From contig NC_018704.1 of NCBI RefSeq assembly GCF_000307165.1, positions 1,116,001 to 1,180,000 on the forward strand: 64,000 bases of DNA, read 5' to 3'. Origin of the DNA: Amphibacillus xylanus NBRC 15112. Lineage in GTDB: Bacteria; Bacillota; Bacilli; Bacillales; Amphibacillaceae. A model generated the notes under the pieces. That model was not told the origin of the DNA. It made no database searches and was given only the letters and a program-made list of their open reading frames with translations. Each line of letters opens with the position of its first letter. Position 1 is the stretch's first letter. Both the position numbers and the translations under genes were made by a program. This document shows positions 45,642 to 56,129 of this stretch, in pieces.

Positions 45642-47819
45642 ATGAAAAATATAATCAATCAATTTAAAAAAATAAATAGACCACTTCAAGTCATAATTAC
45701 TTTATTAATCATTGGCATTACTATTTTCCTTTCGACGTTAACGAATGTCTATACAGAAACTTATGAAATTGAAAGGTATAGCATTTCAAACGATACGATC
45801 CAATCGCCGATAAGTATTGAAGATACGAGAGAAACGGAACGTAGAAAGCGAGAGGCACTAAATGCTGTTGAAGATCGCTATCTAATTTCACCAGAGGTTG
45901 CAGAGGAAAGAATTAAATATATTAATGAACTATTTGAAGTTATTGAAACAGTTAATCAACCGCCGAAAACTGTTGAACAAGAAGATGATCAAACAGAACA
46001 AGATGATCAATTATCAACTAACAGTGTAATTAAAAATGATCCTGCTCCGCCTGGAAAAACAACAGCAGATAAGATAATAGAGTTTAAGCAGTTAGCAAGC
46101 CAAGAACTAGTAGAGAATTTGACAGATGAGGCTCTCACCCTTTTAATCACTGCTAGTGACAGAGAAAAGGGAATTGCGTATGAACTACTAACTACAACTC
46201 TAAATGAAATCTTCAATGAAGGGATAAAGCAAGAAAATTTGGATGATGCTAAGGCACAACTAGCTCAACGTTTTCAATATTCATCACTTAATAACGAATT
46301 GAAAAACAGTTTAGTAAGTGTAGGTGAATTTGCCTTAGTTGAAAATTCATTCTTTTCATTAGAGGATACATTAGAAGCGGAAAGTCAAGCCATCAATAAT
46401 GTAGAGCCGGCCATGATTCGTGCTGGTGAGATAATCGTACGAGAAGGGCAAACGATTACAAATGAAATTTATGATAAATTAGAATTAGTTGGTTTATTAA
46501 ATAGTGACCGCAATTTATTCCCGGTAATCGGACTTGTTGTTTTTGTCATTTTATTATTATCATTAATCTGCTATGGTTTAATCGCTTATTTGGATAAACA
46601 GCACCTACAATTCAACCACTTATTTACACTTGTTATTATTTCAGTCGTGACAATTGGCTTAATGAAAGGTGTTAGTTTGTTTAGTGTCGATGCTAATAAG
46701 CTATTTTTACTGATGCCGATTGCAACTGGAGCAATATTGATTAAAATTTTATTTAGAGAACGTTTAGCCATTTTATTTTCTATTGTTTTTTCAGTTGTTG
46801 GTACGATCATATTTAACGAACAAATACCCGGTTCGTTAAATTTAGAGGTTGGTATGTACTTCTTAGCTGCACAATTATGTAGTATCGCTACATTGATTGC
46901 GATAAAAGATCGGATTGCAATATTTAAAACAGTTGCGATTTCTGGTATTGTAAACGTGTTGGTAATCTTAAGTTTTGTTTTTCTATCTTATGATAGTTAT
47001 CAGTTATCAGATATACTTAAGTTTGTCATATTTGCTTACGTTTCAGCCTTAATTTCAGGTATTGTAGCTATTGGAGCATTACCATTTTTTGAAACCGTAC
47101 TTAAATTATTATCTGATACGAAATTATTAACATTAGCAAATCCAAATCACCCATTATTAAGAAAAATTCTTACAGAAGCACCAGGAACATATCATCATAG
47201 TGTAATGGTAGCAAACTTAAGTGAAGCAGCGTGTGAAGCAATAGGTGCAAATGGATTACTAGCTCGAGTAGCGTCATATTATCATGATTTAGGTAAAACG
47301 AAGCGACCACATTATTTTATCGAAAATCAAATGGGAATGGATAACCCGCATAATTTTATTGATCCATGGCAAAGTGCTGAAATTATTATTGCTCATCCAT
47401 ACGATGGAGCTAAGATATTAAAAGAGCATAAAATGCCGAAAGAGATTATTGATATTGCTCAACAACATCATGGTACGTCGCTATTAAAATATTTTTATTA
47501 CAAAGAGAAAGAAATAAATAAAGATGTTTCTGAATCTTTATATCGCTATCCAGGACCACTACCGCAAACAAAGGAATCAGCCATCGTTTCATTATGTGAT
47601 CCGATTGAAGCAGCTGTTCGATCAATGGAACAGCCAACAAAAGAGAAAATTGATCAATTAATTAATAATATTATTAAAGATCGTTTGCAAGACGGCCAGT
47701 TAGATGACAGTCATTTAACTTTTAAAGAACTAACGAAAATTAAACAAACGATAAGTGAAACATTGACAGGTATATATCATACTAGAATTCAATATCCAAA
47801 AGAGTCAAAGGAGGCATAG
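45642..47819 (+). CDS. pgpH: Cyclic di-AMP phosphodiesterase PgpH (YqfF)
   Basis: This 725-residue 7TM-HD receptor degrades c-di-AMP to pApA. It has an N-terminal membrane helix near residues 16-35 and a large extracytoplasmic domain to about residue 285. Seven membrane helices follow at about 288-495, then a cytoplasmic HD domain with YHHSVMVANL, YYHDLGKTKRPHYF and AQQHHGT motifs. In Firmicutes it lies before ybeY-dgkA-era, as here. AAGGAG precedes ATG 45642. Confidence 0.95.
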   Translation: MKNIINQFKKINRPLQVIITLLIIGITIFLSTLTNVYTETYEIERYSISNDTIQSPISIEDTRETERRKREALNAVEDRYLISPEVAEERIKYINELFEVIETVNQPPKTVEQEDDQTEQDDQLSTNSVIKNDPAPPGKTTADKIIEFKQLASQELVENLTDEALTLLITASDREKGIAYELLTTTLNEIFNEGIKQENLDDAKAQLAQRFQYSSLNNELKNSLVSVGEFALVENSFFSLEDTLEAESQAINNVEPAMIRAGEIIVREGQTITNEIYDKLELVGLLNSDRNLFPVIGLVVFVILLLSLICYGLIAYLDKQHLQFNHLFTLVIISVVTIGLMKGVSLFSVDANKLFLLMPIATGAILIKILFRERLAILFSIVFSVVGTIIFNEQIPGSLNLEVGMYFLAAQLCSIATLIAIKDRIAIFKTVAISGIVNVLVILSFVFLSYDSYQLSDILKFVIFAYVSALISGIVAIGALPFFETVLKLLSDTKLLTLANPNHPLLRKILTEAPGTYHHSVMVANLSEAACEAIGANGLLARVASYYHDLGKTKRPHYFIENQMGMDNPHNFIDPWQSAEIIIAHPYDGAKILKEHKMPKEIIDIAQQHHGTSLLKYFYYKEKEINKDVSESLYRYPGPLPQTKESAIVSLCDPIEAAVRSMEQPTKEKIDQLINNIIKDRLQDGQLDDSHLTFKELTKIKQTISETLTGIYHTRIQYPKESKEA

Positions 47820-47823
47820 TAAA

Positions 47824-48294
47824 ATGAATATAGAGTTTATTGATGAAACAAATTTAATTGATGAAAGTTATATAAAGCTTATTCAAGATCTCATTATTTT
47901 TGCCGCAAAAGAAGAAGGCGTTAGTCCGGATGCTGAAATGTCTATTTCATTTGTAAATAACGACACGATCCAAGAGTTAAACCGTAATTATCGAGGTATT
48001 GATAAACCGACAGATGTCATCTCATTTGCATTACAAGATTCAGTTGAAGGGGAGATCGAAATTAAAGGTGATCAATTACCACCACTAAACCTTGGTGACA
48101 TCGTTATTTCCGTGGATAAAGCCGAAGAACAAGCCGAAGAATATGAGCATAGCTTGGAAAGAGAATATGGATTTTTAGCTTTACATGGATTTTTACACTT
48201 ACTCGGCTATGATCATATTGAATATGATCAAGAACAGGAAATGTTTAAAAAACAAGAGGATATTTTAAATGCGTTTGGGCTTCCGAGAAAATAA
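47824..48294 (+). CDS. ybeY: Endoribonuclease YbeY
   Basis: YbeY is a metal-dependent endoribonuclease involved in 16S rRNA 3'-end maturation and ribosome quality control. The 156-residue protein has the signature HGFLHLLGYDH (HxxxHxxxxxH) near residue 121 and NRNYRGIDKPTDVISFAL near 51. It starts 4 nt after pgpH and its end overlaps dgkA by 26 nt, so the three are co-translated. Confidence 0.96.
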   Translation: MNIEFIDETNLIDESYIKLIQDLIIFAAKEEGVSPDAEMSISFVNNDTIQELNRNYRGIDKPTDVISFALQDSVEGEIEIKGDQLPPLNLGDIVISVDKAEEQAEEYEHSLEREYGFLALHGFLHLLGYDHIEYDQEQEMFKKQEDILNAFGLPRK

Positions 48295-48652
48295 AAAAAA
48301 ACGTGTTGGGTTTAGCTACGCGATTAACGGTTTGAAAATTGCATTTAAAAATGAGATTAATATTAGAATTCACTTTACGATTGCTTTACTTGTTATAATC
48401 GGTGGTTTTATTTTTTCTATATCATTACTTGAGTGGGTACTTTTAATTTTAATGATTGGCTTTGTGATTACCGCAGAACTTATTAACACAGCGGTAGAAA
48501 CAATGTTGGATCATTTAGCGCCTAACTGGCATCCAGTCGTAGGATCGATTAAAGATTTAACTGCTAGCGCTGTGTTGGTAAGCAGTATCGTTGCTTTTAT
48601 TGTCGGGATCATTATTTTCATCCCAAAGTTTATTGAATGGTTTACTTTATAA
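48269..48652 (+). CDS. dgkA: Undecaprenol/diacylglycerol kinase
   Basis: This 127-residue integral membrane kinase has three helices (near residues 32-50, 52-72 and 101-121). The conserved active-site stretch AELINTAVETMLDHLAPNWHP is near 65. In Firmicutes this family mainly phosphorylates undecaprenol. The start overlaps ybeY. In B. subtilis cdd lies between dgkA and era; here era follows directly, so cdd is missing from the locus. Confidence 0.94.
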   Translation: MRLGFRENKKKRVGFSYAINGLKIAFKNEINIRIHFTIALLVIIGGFIFSISLLEWVLLILMIGFVITAELINTAVETMLDHLAPNWHPVVGSIKDLTASAVLVSSIVAFIVGIIIFIPKFIEWFTL

Positions 48653-48668
48653 ATATGGAGGCTAGAAC

Positions 48669-49574
48669 ATGCATCAAGAAACATACAAATCAGGTTTTAT
48701 CACAATTATCGGACGACCAAACGTTGGGAAATCAACTTTTTTAAATCGTGTTATTGGAGAAAAGATTGCCATAATGAGTGATAAAGCACAGACAACACGA
48801 AATACAATCCAAGGTGTTTATACTGATGATGAAGCACAAATTGTTTTTATCGACACACCTGGTATTCATAAACCGAAACATAAACTCGGTGACTTCATGG
48901 TGAAAATTGCAACAAATACATTAAATGAAGTTGACGCTATTTTATTTATGATCAATGCGAAAGAAGGCTATGGTCGAGGTGATCAATTTATTATTGACCG
49001 TTTGGAAGAAGTCAATAAGCCAGTCTATTTAATCATTAACAAAATTGATCAGATTCATCCTGATCAGCTATTCGATTTAATTGTCGAGTATAAAGATAAA
49101 TATGACTTTAAAGAGATTGTACCGATTTCTGCATTAGAGGGTAATAATGTTGACCATTTATTATCATTATTGAAAGAACAATTGAATGAAGGTCCTAAAT
49201 TTTATCCTGATGATCAAATTACTGATCACCCAGAGCGATTCATTATTAGTGAATTTATTCGAGAAAAAGCGCTTCAATTAACTAAAGAAGAAATCCCTCA
49301 TTCGTTAGCTGTTGTCATTGATAAAATTGAGCGTCAAGAAGGAGAAAAAGTCCAAATTCATGCTTCAATTATTGTTGAAAGACCCTCCCAAAAAGGGATA
49401 ATTATCGGTAAACAAGGCTCTATGCTAAAACAAATTGGTATGAGATCAAGAAAGGATATTGAACGCTTGCTGGGTTCAAAAGTATATCTAAACTTGTGGG
49501 TTAAAGTACAGAAAAATTGGCGTAACCGAGCTCATTATTTACACGAATTTGGCTATAATGAAGACAATTATTAA
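48669..49574 (+). CDS. era: GTPase Era
   Basis: Era binds 16S rRNA near the anti-SD region and coordinates 30S maturation. The 301-residue protein has G1 [10 protein letters not shown]3 [13 protein letters not shown] and G4 NKID. The C-terminal KH domain has [22 protein letters not shown] and ends [25 protein letters not shown] precedes ATG 48669. Confidence 0.97.
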   Translation: MHQETYKSGFITIIGRPNVGKSTFLNRVIGEKIAIMSDKAQTTRNTIQGVYTDDEAQIVFIDTPGIHKPKHKLGDFMVKIATNTLNEVDAILFMINAKEGYGRGDQFIIDRLEEVNKPVYLIINKIDQIHPDQLFDLIVEYKDKYDFKEIVPISALEGNNVDHLLSLLKEQLNEGPKFYPDDQITDHPERFIISEFIREKALQLTKEEIPHSLAVVIDKIERQEGEKVQIHASIIVERPSQKGIIIGKQGSMLKQIGMRSRKDIERLLGSKVYLNLWVKVQKNWRNRAHYLHEFGYNEDNY

Positions 49575-49682
49575 GGGGCAAATTGAAATATTCATGGTAA
49601 TAATTTATCAACATTGATTGATAAACATTGGTCATTCTAAGTATGTAGATATTTTAACTAAAAGGAGGAAGGTGGGGCTACA

Positions 49683-49826
49683 ATGCATAATTTACCTTGG
49701 ATCGTTTTTAGTAAAACTGGAAATATCGAAACATATCTACTGATGAAGGACTATGATGTTGAAGTCAGTGAAGAATTAATTATAAATGAAGAAACAAATT
49801 CAGATCAAACAGAACCTGTTGATTAA
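49683..49826 (+). CDS. yqzL: YqzL family small protein
   Basis: This 47-residue protein starts MHNLPWIVFSKTGNIETYLL (W-x-V/I-F-x-x-TGN-I-x-x-YLL), the characteristic YqzL core, then an acidic tail. AAAGGAGGAAGG lies upstream of ATG 49683. It lies between era and recO, the same place as yqzL in B. subtilis. The function is unknown. Confidence 0.85.
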   Translation: MHNLPWIVFSKTGNIETYLLMKDYDVEVSEELIINEETNSDQTEPVD

Positions 49827-49841
49827 AGGATGGATAGAAAA

Positions 49842-50585
49842 TTGCTAGAAAAGGTAGAGGGTGTTATTATCCGGACTCAAAACTATGGGGAAACACATCT
49901 TATTGCAACACTTTTAACTGATAAGCTTGGAAAAATAGGTGTACTTGCACGAGGAGCTAAAAAGCCGAGAAGTAGAATGGCAGCTGTCACACAGTTGTTT
50001 ATTCATGGTGAATATCTTGTGCGGTTAGGAAGAGGTTTGAGTATTTTAGAGCAAGGTGATGTTGTTAATTCACATCGGAAAATAAGAGAAGATATTTTTT
50101 TAACAGCATATGCTAGTTATTTAGCGGAATTAACAAATGTTTTAGTTGATGAAAAGCAACCTAATTATTATGTATACCAACAGTTATTATTAACTTTACA
50201 AGGAATCACTGATTTTAAAGATCCGTTAGTATTAACACTGATGTATGAAATGAAATTATATAATGTTGCCGGGTTTGCACCGACCATAGATCGATGTCAA
50301 AATTGCCAACGAACAGATCAAATTAATGCATTTTCTATTAAAGAAGCAGGAGTACTTTGTCAAAGGTGTTTGGCTATTGATCCAAATCATCGTCCTATTA
50401 ATCAAACGCAATATAAATTATTAAAATTATTTTCTGAAATCGATATGAATAGGGTTGCTAATATTAATGTTAAAGCTGAGAATAAAGAAGTCATTCGTCA
50501 AATTCTTGAGCAGTATTACGAAACATACGGTGGCTTAACACTAAAATCAAGGAAATTTTTAAAACAGATTCATTTATTGAAGTGA
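49842..50585 (+). CDS. recO: DNA repair protein RecO
   Basis: RecO works with RecF and RecR to load RecA and anneal SSB-coated DNA. This 247-residue protein has the N-terminal OB fold (EKVEGVIIRTQNYGET, GKIGVLARGAKKPRSRM). A C-terminal zinc finger has CQNCQ near residue 149 and LCQRC near 173. Start TTG 49842 gives the conserved MLEKVEG; AAAGGATGG is correctly spaced there. ATG 49830 lies in that site and is less likely. A 129-nt gap follows. Confidence 0.94.
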   Translation: MLEKVEGVIIRTQNYGETHLIATLLTDKLGKIGVLARGAKKPRSRMAAVTQLFIHGEYLVRLGRGLSILEQGDVVNSHRKIREDIFLTAYASYLAELTNVLVDEKQPNYYVYQQLLLTLQGITDFKDPLVLTLMYEMKLYNVAGFAPTIDRCQNCQRTDQINAFSIKEAGVLCQRCLAIDPNHRPINQTQYKLLKLFSEIDMNRVANINVKAENKEVIRQILEQYYETYGGLTLKSRKFLKQIHLLK

Positions 50586-50714
50586 AAAAGGGAAAATATC
50601 AGTCAACGATTATTATTATTGATAGTTAACGTTATTATTTTTTAAAAAATTAAATAGATCCATTGCGTATTCATAGTAATTCTATGTTTGCTAGATAAAG
50701 AGAGGAAATTTAGT

Positions 50715-52709
50715 ATGAAGAAAAAGCAAAAAAAATTGTTTATTACTATTATCGTTTTTCTTTTATTTTTTAATTTGATTCCAGTTTCACATGCTGTAGA
50801 AGCAACATTTGATGTAGTTATTAAAGGAGGAACGATTTATAATCCTTCAACAGACCACGAGTTACATAATTATAATATTGGAATTAATGAATCAAAAATT
50901 GAGCGAATAACTCAAGAGGATTTATCCGGAATTACAGAAATAGATGCAAGTGGCCTTGTAATATCACCAGGCTTTATTGATTTAGTATCTTATGATCCCA
51001 ATCATGTTGGAATTGAATTTAAAGTTTTTGACGGTGTTACTAGTAATTTAGCCATGCATGGCGGTACAGAAGATGCCGAAACTTGGTATTCAAACTGGGC
51101 AAAACAAGGTGTCATCACAAATTTCGGTGCTTCAAGTTTTGTTACTAGACTTCGATGGCCAATTGTTGGAGCTGGAATTGATACGGAAATGGTTAACGAA
51201 TCAGATATTGAGAGATTAGTAGAGGAAACAAGAAAAAATATTGAAAATGGTGCTCTAGGTATATCTTTTAGTTTTGAATATGTACCAGGAGTAAAACATG
51301 AAGTTAAACCATTATTAGAGTTAGCTGCCGAGTATGACGTTCCTACTTTTTATCACTTGAGATATTCTGATGAAGAAAAGGGTTTAGAAGGTATTCAAGA
51401 AGTAATCGATTACGGAAATGAAACGGGTGCTAGTATACATATCATGCATATTAATAGTACTGGTGGAACTTTCGTAATGGATCAAGCCCTAGATATGGTT
51501 AAAAACGCAAAAAAAAGCGGTTTAGATATTACAACTGATTTTTATCCGTATGATTTTTGGGCAACTTATATTAACTCTGCTAGATTTAGACCAGGTTGGC
51601 AAGAACGATTCAAAATCACTTACGAAGATCTACAAATTGGTGCAACTGATATAAGAATTACAAAAGATACTTTTGACGAATATAGAAAACAGCACTTATT
51701 AGTAGCCGCTCATGGATCAATGCCTATGAATGAATTGTATATGCTTTTGAAAGATCCAGATACAATGATTGGAAGTGATACAATCATTGAGCCGAGTCAT
51801 AATAATCATCCTCGAGGAGCGGGTGCTTATAGTAGACTTTTTGGACGATATGTTAGAGAAGAACAAGTTTTAAGTATGATGGATGCAATCAAAAAAACAT
51901 CATACTTTCCAGCAAAAAGAATGGAAAGTGCTGCGCCAGCGATGCATTATAAAGGACGAATTGAAGTGGGTGCTGATGCTGATATTACTATATTTAATCC
52001 GGAAACAATTATTGATAAGGCCACTGTAGAGTTTCCTGGCACTCACTCGGTAGGAGTAGAATATGTTTTAGTTAATGGTGTTGTTGTTAAAAATAAAGAC
52101 GGCTTAGTCAACGTTGAGAAACCAGGTAAGCCAATTCGGTCATATTTTGTTGAAGAAATAGCGCACCTTAAGCCGGAAGATTTTCATCTAACAGTTGATG
52201 AAACATCAGTAATAATTGAAAATGTGTATCAATTAAAAGATGATATGTATTTACCATTAGCGCTATTTGAACAATTAGATTTGCCGGTACAAAGTTTTAA
52301 AAACGGTGTTATTGATATTGATGAAACAATTAATTTAACGGTGGGAAGTAACAACGCTATTTTCGATGGAGAAGAATTTATTTTATCAGGTGAACCGATT
52401 TTATATAAGGAAGCTGTCTATATGCCAATGCATAGTGTAGAGCAAATATTGGCTACTAAATACAATGTAGATACTCATGACGATGGTCTTTCACTTTCAA
52501 CAATAGAGTCATCCGAACAAGTTAATGATTACGAAGATGCAGATGGCGAATTAGATGAAGCTTCTGATAGTGTTACTGATGAAATCGTTGAATCTTCAAC
52601 TGATCAAAACAGTAGTAATGGATATTACTTGTTAATTCTAGTGTTATTACTTGTAGTATTAGGCCTAAGTATCATATTTTGGTTAAGGTTAAAGAAAACA
52701 AAGAACTAG
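50715..52709 (+). CDS. Membrane-anchored amidohydrolase-like protein with degenerate metal site
   Basis: This 664-residue exported protein begins with a signal peptide ending near SHA (residue 27). An amidohydrolase domain of the N-acyl-D-amino-acid deacylase type follows to about residue 490. The usual metal-binding HxH after GFID is replaced by LVSY (GFIDLVSYDP, residues 86-95), and the usual Cys appears as His in AMHGG (113-117). His-214 (FYHLR), His-245 (IMHINSTGG) and Asp-355 (IGSD) are retained. Residues about 500-590 resemble a copper-amine-oxidase N-terminal stalk domain. An acidic linker and a C-terminal membrane helix (near 636-658) follow. The substrate is unknown. It lies between recO and the glycine T-box, where B. 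subtilis has no such gene. Confidence 0.75.
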   Translation: MKKKQKKLFITIIVFLLFFNLIPVSHAVEATFDVVIKGGTIYNPSTDHELHNYNIGINESKIERITQEDLSGITEIDASGLVISPGFIDLVSYDPNHVGIEFKVFDGVTSNLAMHGGTEDAETWYSNWAKQGVITNFGASSFVTRLRWPIVGAGIDTEMVNESDIERLVEETRKNIENGALGISFSFEYVPGVKHEVKPLLELAAEYDVPTFYHLRYSDEEKGLEGIQEVIDYGNETGASIHIMHINSTGGTFVMDQALDMVKNAKKSGLDITTDFYPYDFWATYINSARFRPGWQERFKITYEDLQIGATDIRITKDTFDEYRKQHLLVAAHGSMPMNELYMLLKDPDTMIGSDTIIEPSHNNHPRGAGAYSRLFGRYVREEQVLSMMDAIKKTSYFPAKRMESAAPAMHYKGRIEVGADADITIFNPETIIDKATVEFPGTHSVGVEYVLVNGVVVKNKDGLVNVEKPGKPIRSYFVEEIAHLKPEDFHLTVDETSVIIENVYQLKDDMYLPLALFEQLDLPVQSFKNGVIDIDETINLTVGSNNAIFDGEEFILSGEPILYKEAVYMPMHSVEQILATKYNVDTHDDGLSLSTIESSEQVNDYEDADGELDEASDSVTDEIVESSTDQNSSNGYYLLILVLLLVVLGLSIIFWLRLKKTKN

Positions 52710-52732
52710 TTAAATCATTAACTGAAAGTAAC

Positions 52733-52822
52733 GAGACGAGCAATCTAAACTGAATGCATGTGCAGTTATCCTGCAAATGTTAGCTATGTCATTTTTAAAA
52801 TTTAAAGTGACTCGTCTCTTTT
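52733..52822 (+). terminator. Extended hairpin after the amidohydrolase gene
   Basis: GAGACGAG (52733-52740) pairs with CTCGTCTC (52811-52818) across 70 nt. An inner TGCA/TGCA-type pairing lies near 52760-52775, and TTTT follows. The long loop is unusual for a simple terminator. Confidence 0.5.
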
Positions 52823-52859
52823 AACAAAAATTAAGCGATGCTTTAATATCGTTAGAGAA

Positions 52860-52888
52860 TTGACAAAGCTTACAAAATTAACTATAAT
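52860..52888 (+). promoter_or_regulatory. Sigma-A promoter of glyQS
   Basis: TTGACA (52860-52865), 17 nt and TATAAT (52883-52888) match the consensus perfectly, just upstream of the glycine T-box. Confidence 0.85.
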
Positions 52889-52899
52889 TTTATTATATG

Positions 52900-53099
52900 T
52901 GATGAAAGAGAAGATTTGATCTAATTTGTTATTTTAGCGAATCTGGGACGGTGAGAGCCAGAGATAACAATTGATTGAAGGGCGCTCTGGAACATTTACT
53001 TTAAAAGTGACTAAAGATAATATCTTTAGTAAATAGGGTGGAACCGCGGAAATCCCGTCCCTATGTCTTAATTTATAAGGCATAGAGACGGGATTTTCT
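52900..53099 (+). promoter_or_regulatory. Glycine T-box riboswitch of glyQS
   Basis: This leader resembles the B. subtilis glyQS T-box. The specifier region reads GAAG-GGC-GCTC with glycine codon GGC at 52981-52983. The T-box AGGGTGGAACCGCGG is at 53035-53049; its bulge UGGA fits the U discriminator of tRNA-Gly. The terminator has arms AATCCCGTC (53051-53059) and GACGGGATT (53087-53095) plus CTATG/CATAG, then TTTT. Uncharged tRNA-Gly should switch it to antitermination. Confidence 0.93.
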
Positions 53100-53146
53100 C
53101 ATTAATTATTTTTAAAATTGAGTGTTAAAATTGGAGGAAAAAAATC

Positions 53147-54040
53147 ATGCATATTCAAGAGATGATTATAACATTGCAAAAGTTTTGGAGTGACCAAGGG
53201 TGTCTATTAATGCAAGCATACGATACTGAAAAAGGTGCAGGAACGATGTCACCAATGACGTTATTGCGTAGTTTAGGACCAGAGCCATGGAATGTTGCTT
53301 ACGTGGAACCTTCAAGACGTCCTAATGATGGACGATATGGTGATAATCCAAACCGTCTCTATCAGCACCATCAGTTTCAAGTAGTAATGAAACCTTCACC
53401 AGACGAGATTCAAGAACTTTATCTCGAATCGCTAAAAGCATTAAATATCGATCCGTTAAAACATGATATTCGTTTTGTTGAAGACAACTGGGAAAACCCA
53501 ACACTTGGTGCTGCAGGATTAGGCTGGGAAGTATGGTTAGATGGTATGGAAATTACCCAGTTCACATATTTCCAACAAATTGGTGGTTTAGAGGCAAGCC
53601 CTGTTTCTGTAGAAATAACTTATGGAATTGAACGACTCGCATCTTATATTCAAGACAAAGAAAATGTCTTTGATTTAACTTGGACAGAAGGTGTAACTGT
53701 AAGAGATATCTTTTATCAACCTGAATATGAACATTCTAGATATACTTTTGAAGAGTCGAATACTGAGATGCTCTTTAATTTATTTAATCAGTATCAACAA
53801 GAAGCTCAACAATTAATGGAGAAAGGTTTAGTTTTTCCAGCTTATGACTATGTATTAAAATGCTCACACACATTTAACTTACTTGATGCAAAAGGTGTGA
53901 TCTCAGTAACTGAAAGAACAGGTTACATTGGAAGAGTGCGAGATTTAGCACGGGAAATTGCAAAGTTATATGTTCAGGAAAGAGAGAAGTTAGGCTTTCC
54001 AATGTTGAAAGAGGAAGGTGATTCACATGTCAACAACTAA
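53147..54040 (+). CDS. glyQ: Glycine--tRNA ligase alpha subunit
   Basis: GlyQ is the catalytic alpha chain of the bacterial tetrameric glycyl-tRNA synthetase. This 297-residue protein has the class II core with [34 protein letters not shown], and [18 protein letters not shown] segments. AATTGGAGG precedes ATG 53147. It is under glycine T-box control and its end overlaps glyS. Confidence 0.98.
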   Translation: MHIQEMIITLQKFWSDQGCLLMQAYDTEKGAGTMSPMTLLRSLGPEPWNVAYVEPSRRPNDGRYGDNPNRLYQHHQFQVVMKPSPDEIQELYLESLKALNIDPLKHDIRFVEDNWENPTLGAAGLGWEVWLDGMEITQFTYFQQIGGLEASPVSVEITYGIERLASYIQDKENVFDLTWTEGVTVRDIFYQPEYEHSRYTFEESNTEMLFNLFNQYQQEAQQLMEKGLVFPAYDYVLKCSHTFNLLDAKGVISVTERTGYIGRVRDLAREIAKLYVQEREKLGFPMLKEEGDSHVNN

Positions 54041-56114
54041 TGTATTATTTGAAGTTGGCTTAGAAGAAATGCCAGCAAGATATATAATCGAAACAGAAAA
54101 ACAATTAAAAAATCGAACAATCGAATGGTTAGAGGATAATCGATTGACTTATGGCACGCTGAAAACATTTATTACACCACGACGTTTTGCTATTCAAATT
54201 ATTGATTTAATTGGTAAGCAACCAGATTTAGAAGTAGAAGTAAGAGGTCCAGCTAAAAAAATTGCCCATGATGAAGCTGGTAACTGGTCAAAAGCAGCAA
54301 TTGGTTTTACTAAAGGTCAAGGTGTATCTGTCGATGATATTTATTTTCAAGATGTTAAAGGAACTGAATATATCTTTGTTAAAAAGTTTACTCCTGGAAA
54401 ACACGTAAATGACATTTTGCCAACATTTAAAGATGTTATTTTATCAATGAACTTTCCTAAAAATATGCGCTGGGGAACGAGCAAATTAAGATATATTCGC
54501 CCGATTAAATGGCTTATTGCTTTACAGAATGATCAGATCATTGATTTTGAGATTGAAGGCGTGAAGACAGGTAACGTAACTGTTGGACATCGATTCTTAG
54601 GTGGGAAAGTTACAATTAACGATCCTTTAAACTATGAATCCATTTTACGTGAGCAATTTGTTATTGCAGATCGAAACAATCGTCAAGCAGATATTTTATC
54701 TCAGCTTAATGAATTAGCTGATCATAACAATTGGCAAATAGATCTCGATAATGATTTAGTTGAAGAGGTCACTGATTTAGTTGAATTTCCAACAATTTTC
54801 TACGGTACATTTAGTGAAGATTATTTAACTGTTCCTGAAGAAGTATTAATTACGTCAATGAAAGTACATCAGCGTTATTTCCCTGTTCGTAATCATGATG
54901 GAAAATTACTCCCGTTCTTTATTGGTGTGAGAAATGGAAATAAAGATTTTATCGAGAATGTCGCTAGAGGAAATGAGAAAGTATTAAATGCACGTTTAGC
55001 TGACGGTTTATTTTTCTATGAGGAAGATCAAAAGAAATCTATCGAAGAAAATAATGAAAAATTAACGAAAATTATTTTCCAACAGCAATTAGGCACAGTT
55101 GCAGAGAAAGTAAAGCGCGTAACTGCTAATGCTGTTGCAATTGCAGACCAACTTGGATTATCGAATAGTGAAATCAATCAAGTGGAACGCGCTGCAACAA
55201 TTAGTAAATTTGATTTAGTATCACAAATGGTAGATGAGTTCCCTGAATTACAAGGTGTAATGGGTGAAAAATACGCCTTAATTTTTGGTGAAGATCCAGA
55301 AGTTGCAAAAGCAATTAATGAACAATATATGCCACGTCATGCGAATGATCAATTGCCGAATTCAACGATAGGTTCAATCTTAAGTATTGCCGATAAAATT
55401 GATACAATCGTTGGTTGTATTGGAATTGGCCTTATTCCAACGGGCTCACAAGATCCATACGCATTAAGACGTCAAGCAATGGGCATTATCCAAATTCTTG
55501 AACAACAGAATTGGCTAATTAATTTTGAAACGATTGTAGATATTGCATTAGATCAATTTAAACAAGGATTAATTGACTTAGATCAACACGATCAAGTTAG
55601 AGCATCAGTGATGGACTTTATTCAAGGACGAATTAGTTATTTAGTTAAAGAAGAAAACGTATCGCATGACATTATTAAAGCAGTCACTCATCAACAAATT
55701 GGAGTGATTTCACATCTGTTAAATAAAGCCAAGCTTTTGGAAAGAAAACGTCAAGATGAGTCTTTTAAACAAAGTCAAGAGGCACTAGGTAGGGTTGTGA
55801 ATATCGCTAAGCTTGAATTAGATTATCAAGTAACTGATGAACTATTTGAAAATAATAGTGAGCAAGCATTGTATTCAGCGTTTAACGAAATTAAGTCTAG
55901 CTATGAATCGAAGGTAAACGAAGGGCTATTTGAAGATGCACTACAACTATTAGAACAATTAGCACCAAAAATCGAACAATTCTTTGATCAGACGCTTGTG
56001 ATGGTTGATGATGAGGCAGTTAAAAATAACCGAATTGCATTGTTAAATGGCATTGCTCGTTTAATTAATCAATTAGCTAATTTTAAAGATATTGAGTGGA
56101 AGCAGCATTTTTAG
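54027..56114 (+). CDS. glyS: Glycine--tRNA ligase beta subunit
   Basis: GlyS provides tRNA recognition in the heterotetrameric enzyme. This 695-residue protein opens with [14 protein letters not shown] and contains [25 protein letters not shown] and [18 protein letters not shown]-type anticodon-binding domain forms the C-terminus. AGGAAGGTG in the end of glyQ supports ATG 54027; GTG 54018 is less likely. Translation is coupled to glyQ. Confidence 0.97.
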   Translation: MSTTNVLFEVGLEEMPARYIIETEKQLKNRTIEWLEDNRLTYGTLKTFITPRRFAIQIIDLIGKQPDLEVEVRGPAKKIAHDEAGNWSKAAIGFTKGQGVSVDDIYFQDVKGTEYIFVKKFTPGKHVNDILPTFKDVILSMNFPKNMRWGTSKLRYIRPIKWLIALQNDQIIDFEIEGVKTGNVTVGHRFLGGKVTINDPLNYESILREQFVIADRNNRQADILSQLNELADHNNWQIDLDNDLVEEVTDLVEFPTIFYGTFSEDYLTVPEEVLITSMKVHQRYFPVRNHDGKLLPFFIGVRNGNKDFIENVARGNEKVLNARLADGLFFYEEDQKKSIEENNEKLTKIIFQQQLGTVAEKVKRVTANAVAIADQLGLSNSEINQVERAATISKFDLVSQMVDEFPELQGVMGEKYALIFGEDPEVAKAINEQYMPRHANDQLPNSTIGSILSIADKIDTIVGCIGIGLIPTGSQDPYALRRQAMGIIQILEQQNWLINFETIVDIALDQFKQGLIDLDQHDQVRASVMDFIQGRISYLVKEENVSHDIIKAVTHQQIGVISHLLNKAKLLERKRQDESFKQSQEALGRVVNIAKLELDYQVTDELFENNSEQALYSAFNEIKSSYESKVNEGLFEDALQLLEQLAPKIEQFFDQTLVMVDDEAVKNNRIALLNGIARLINQLANFKDIEWKQHF

Positions 56115-56129
56115 ACTAGAGGTGAGATG

